Assembly: GCA_017506865.1 (NCBI GenBank)
Contig: JAFCMP010000518.1
Coordinates: forward strand, 124,001-188,000
DNA from: Tribonema minus
Taxonomy: Eukaryota; Sar; Xanthophyceae; Tribonematales; Tribonemataceae
DNA: 64,000 bases
Direction of reading: 5' to 3'
The first letter of the stretch is position 1. Each line of letters begins with the position of its first letter. Under the pieces are notes generated by a model. It saw only the letters and a list, made by a program, of their open reading frames with translations. It was not told where the DNA came from and made no database searches. The translations under genes were made by a program, and so were the position numbers. Of this stretch, positions 62,101-64,000 are shown piece by piece.

Positions 62101-64000
62101 AGACTGTAGAGCTCCAGGTGACAAAGTGTGGTTAGCCGTCAAATTGAATGCCTTACACCAATGTGATTTATGTGAAGTATTCAAATAATTTGTTGCACTC
62201 ATTTCATGTCATGGCGGTGTTTGCAGATCCGCAAGAAGAAGCGCGTGCGCGACAGTGAAGCCGAGCGCGAGAGGCTGCACGAGCTGGACCCGCAGGCAGC
62301 GCAGGAGCAGGAGGAGAGGGAGGCGCGGCAGCGCGCAGAAGAGAGGATGACGCTCCGGCATAAGTGAGTTGAAGTTGACACTCCGACAAGAGACATAAGT
62401 TTCAATGATGTGGAGGCATAAGGGGGTGGAGGGGAGGGAGGCGCGGCAGTGTGCAGAGGAGAGGATGACGCTGCGGCATAAGTGAGTTGAAGTTGACACT
62501 TCGGCAAGAGTCATGAATTGAAGTTGATGATCCTGCAAGAGTCTTGAGTCACCAGCAAGGGTGTCGCTGCGGCATGAGTGAGTCAAAGTTTCAATGATGC
62601 GTAGCGAGTACTGCAGGCCCTGTGAGCAATGTCGTCAACAGGGCGGGCAAGGCAGCAGCGTTCCTCATCCATATCATACTTATTTGCAACACAAACAGAG
62701 TAGGTACATAGATATTTACTGTTATGGTCCCTTTTGCCGTTGCCTGCAGGGACACGAGTCGGTGGGTCAAGGGCGCCATGCGAAGGGGTGCTGCCGACGA
62801 GCACACCAAGGCCGCCGTAACGGAGCAGCTAGCGCTCAGCAAGGAGCTGCGGCAAAGGTGCGTCTCACTGTGCCCTGCTGTAGACAATCCACTACATTCT
62901 GCAGTTGTATGGTGCAAGTGTTGCACACCAAGGCCGTTGTTGCGGGAGCAGCTAGCGCTCAGCAAGGAGCTGCGGCAAAGGTACGTCTCACTCCGCCCTT
63001 CTGCAGACAATGCAGTACAATCTGCAGTCGTATGGTGCAACTGCTACATCAGCAAAGCGCTGCGCAAACTAATGATTTACGCCGCCATTTTGTGACAAAA
63101 AATGCGCTCTTCTTAATGCAGTTGCGTCACTGTACTCCTACTCATCAAGGCTGCTGTCATGGAGTAGGTAGCGCAAGGAGCTGCAGCAAAGATAAGGGCT
63201 AGGGCTAGGGCCAGGGTTAGGGTCAGAACTGTACTAGTGCTTTTGAAGGTAGTCGGAGTAGGGGTTGCTTGATGCCTGTAAGCTGTTCAAGTGATTAGAC
63301 TAGCTGTTAGTCAACGCATTACATAAGCTGTTCGACTCTTCCATGCTGTCATGGGGTAGCTACCGGTTAACATGTGCCCTGGAGCTCTGTAGAATTGCAG
63401 TCATTGTCTGCTCCCAAAGCCCTGCTATCTGCCAAGCGCTGCTGGCAGCGTGTCGTACAGCTCACGAATTTGTTTTGGACACTTGTGTACTGGTCCCTTT
63501 TTCAGGCTGTTGTGAGAGACCTCAATGTTGAAGTACAATCTCCTCTGCCGCGCTCAGTGCAGAGCCATGACCCCTATAACTCCATCGGAGCACGAGTCTT
63601 TTGGCTGCCTCAGATTATCTGTTTTCGTGTCCCCGCACGCAGACAAGAACGCGTTGGGAGCAGCGATGAGTCATCCGATGACGGCGCCGACAGCGATAAT
63701 GGCACAGGTATGTAGGTACATGTATGTCATAGTACATGTATGTGAAAAGATGGGGTATGGTACATGTATGTTAAATGGTGGGGTATATTGGTATACATAT
63801 ACAGCATGATTGTGGCACAGGCATGAAGGTATACGTATGCGTATGCGCGTGTGCTGAAGCCACCAGGTCGCTCCACAACCATGCAAGCGGACGGTATGCT
63901 GAATGGAGCTGACGTACCCTACCCACCAACACTGCTGACGGCCCAGGCAACCAGCGCAAAAGCGGCTGCTGCACGCGGCCGACAGAGCAGCGCTGCTCAG
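53144..64000 (+). CDS. UTP14: U3 snoRNP / small-subunit processome protein UTP14, partial at right edge
   Basis: Exons are 53144-53455, 54744-55135, 56317-56383, 57427-57553, 58426-58601, 59686-59787, 60373-60477, 61246-61350, 62227-62363, 62750-62857 and 63643-63707, all in phase, giving 565 codons so far. UTP14 is a nucleolar protein that works with U3 RNA and the DHR1 helicase in 18S rRNA processing. Family hallmarks, in order, are EIDEDGAFNSSDEERYG, AAYRAAQAEVTKWDKTV, AKFKPQDGME, FTPEE, RQAELQRMRALLFYHERKR followed by KSKLYHK, RMTLRHK, DTSRWVKGA and AVTEQLALSKELRQR. The N-terminus is an unusual RGG/Arg-Gly-rich block (residues 1-50), followed by acidic and Ser/Gly-rich segments. The usual length of 750-900 aa means about the last third is outside. 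The next exon, within or past 63820-64000, is unresolved. Its introns are full of exon-edge duplications. Confidence 0.92.
57551..57694. repeat. 70-bp tandem echo of UTP14 exon 4 donor
   Basis: The donor ctaggtgagc at 57551 recurs at 57621 with the following 60 bases (cttgaagttgcag, ggaaggagcgtcaac, cagcgcatgaggttgtag). Both donors keep GTGAGC. Confidence 0.88.
58303..58490. repeat. duplicated 5' half of UTP14 exon 5 with acceptor
   Basis: The acceptor and exon start (cag then gcgagctgga, then gcggtgcgcaagcaggtgca) occur at 58303 and 58426, 123 bases apart. The copies share about 60 bases and the same phase, and the frame 58284-58763 is open through both. A further vestige may lie at 58064-58085. 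Confidence 0.87.
58545..59263. repeat. serial echoes of UTP14 exon 5 3' half plus donor
   Basis: The real exon end (gaggccgcgtatcgcgccgc to cag, donor gtgggc, ending 58601) is followed by copies at about 58689-58745, 58818-58875 and 58965-59022, and decayed ones at 59125-59136 and 59221-59263. Copies 2 and 3 keep donor gtgggctt. The copy ending 59022 has gcgggc-like gcggct instead. Spacings are about 144, 130 and 147 bases. Confidence 0.9.
61047..61290. repeat. echo of UTP14 exon 8 acceptor border
   Basis: gcggcaggcggagctgcagcgcatg at 61057 (written here as its key words gcggcaggcg and gagctgcagc) matches the true exon 8 start at 61246. A preceding gttgtatacag parallels the real gttgcttgcag acceptor. 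The offset is about 199 bases. Confidence 0.85.
62311..62600. repeat. three tandem echoes of UTP14 exon 9 donor border
   Basis: The exon 9 end (gaggatgacgctccggcata, donor at 62364) recurs at 62482 and again, shortened, at 62578. All three keep a GTGAGT donor and a ttgaagtt- or tcaaagtt-type follow-on. Confidence 0.9.
62805..63195. repeat. tandem echoes of UTP14 exon 10 donor border
   Basis: The exon 10 end (gagcagctagcgctcagcaa to caaag, donor gtgcgt at 62858) recurs 123 bases on (donor gtacgt at 62981) together with 60 bases of intron. A third copy ends at about 63187, where the donor is lost (gataag). A vestige with tgctgtcatggggtagc lies near 63346. Confidence 0.9.
63193..63226. repeat. 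degenerate TTAGGG-like tract in UTP14 intron 10
   Basis: About five units of gggcta/gggtta type run together directly after the third exon 10 echo. It is too short and degenerate to be a telomere. Confidence 0.7.

Noticed and set aside
63193-63226. Chromosome end (telomere)
   Set aside because: There are only a few degenerate units, followed by coding exon sequence of UTP14, so it is internal.
63940-64000. Twelfth exon of UTP14 starting after ggcccag
   Set aside because: Phase would allow it, but the resulting residues do not resemble the family and the window ends before a donor can be seen.

Overview
The window is nuclear DNA from a eukaryote. The genes are split by GT-AG introns, exons are GC-rich with long Ala, Gln, Pro and Gly runs, and there are hAT and DIRS-like transposons and a ribosome-biogenesis gene with many introns. 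A protist alga, stramenopile or green, fits best. A putative carbohydrate sulfotransferase and sporadic TTAGGG-like tracts agree with that, but I cannot name the organism. No bacterial features, tRNA, rRNA or CRISPR were seen.

Layout. (1) 555-4269, minus: a hAT-family transposase gene with seven phase-consistent exons (900 aa) and an N-terminal PHD-like finger. (2) 4674-6383, plus: a hypothetical Gln/Ala-rich basic protein with one frame break. (3) 7442-25266: a composite mobile element made of four copies, one plus and three minus, of a DDE-type transposon that also carries a SAP-like protein. Two copies form a palindrome of about 13.7 kb (arms 7983-14079 and 15544-21640). A third copy, fused head to tail, closes the right end, and a damaged fourth fills the palindrome centre. 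(4) 25496-30661, plus: a DIRS-like tyrosine-recombinase retrotransposon with several frame breaks. (5) 31283-36375, plus: a five-exon sulfotransferase. (6) 36376-40605: gene-poor and repeat-bearing. (7) 40606-52817, minus: a five-exon gene for a 1912-aa ankyrin-repeat protein. (8) 53144 to the right edge, plus: UTP14, a component of the small-subunit processome, with eleven exons seen and the C-terminus outside the window. Genes 7 and 8 are divergent, with 326 bp between their start codons.

The most unusual signal is in genes 7 and 8. Many of their exon-intron borders have been tandemly copied into the neighbouring intron. Each echo holds a decaying exon edge but usually keeps the GT or AG splice dinucleotide. 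Exon junctions were worked out by hand from splice consensus and reading phase. For the hAT, sulfotransferase and ankyrin genes the exon lengths sum to a whole number of codons with every junction in phase. The visible part of UTP14 is also in phase throughout.
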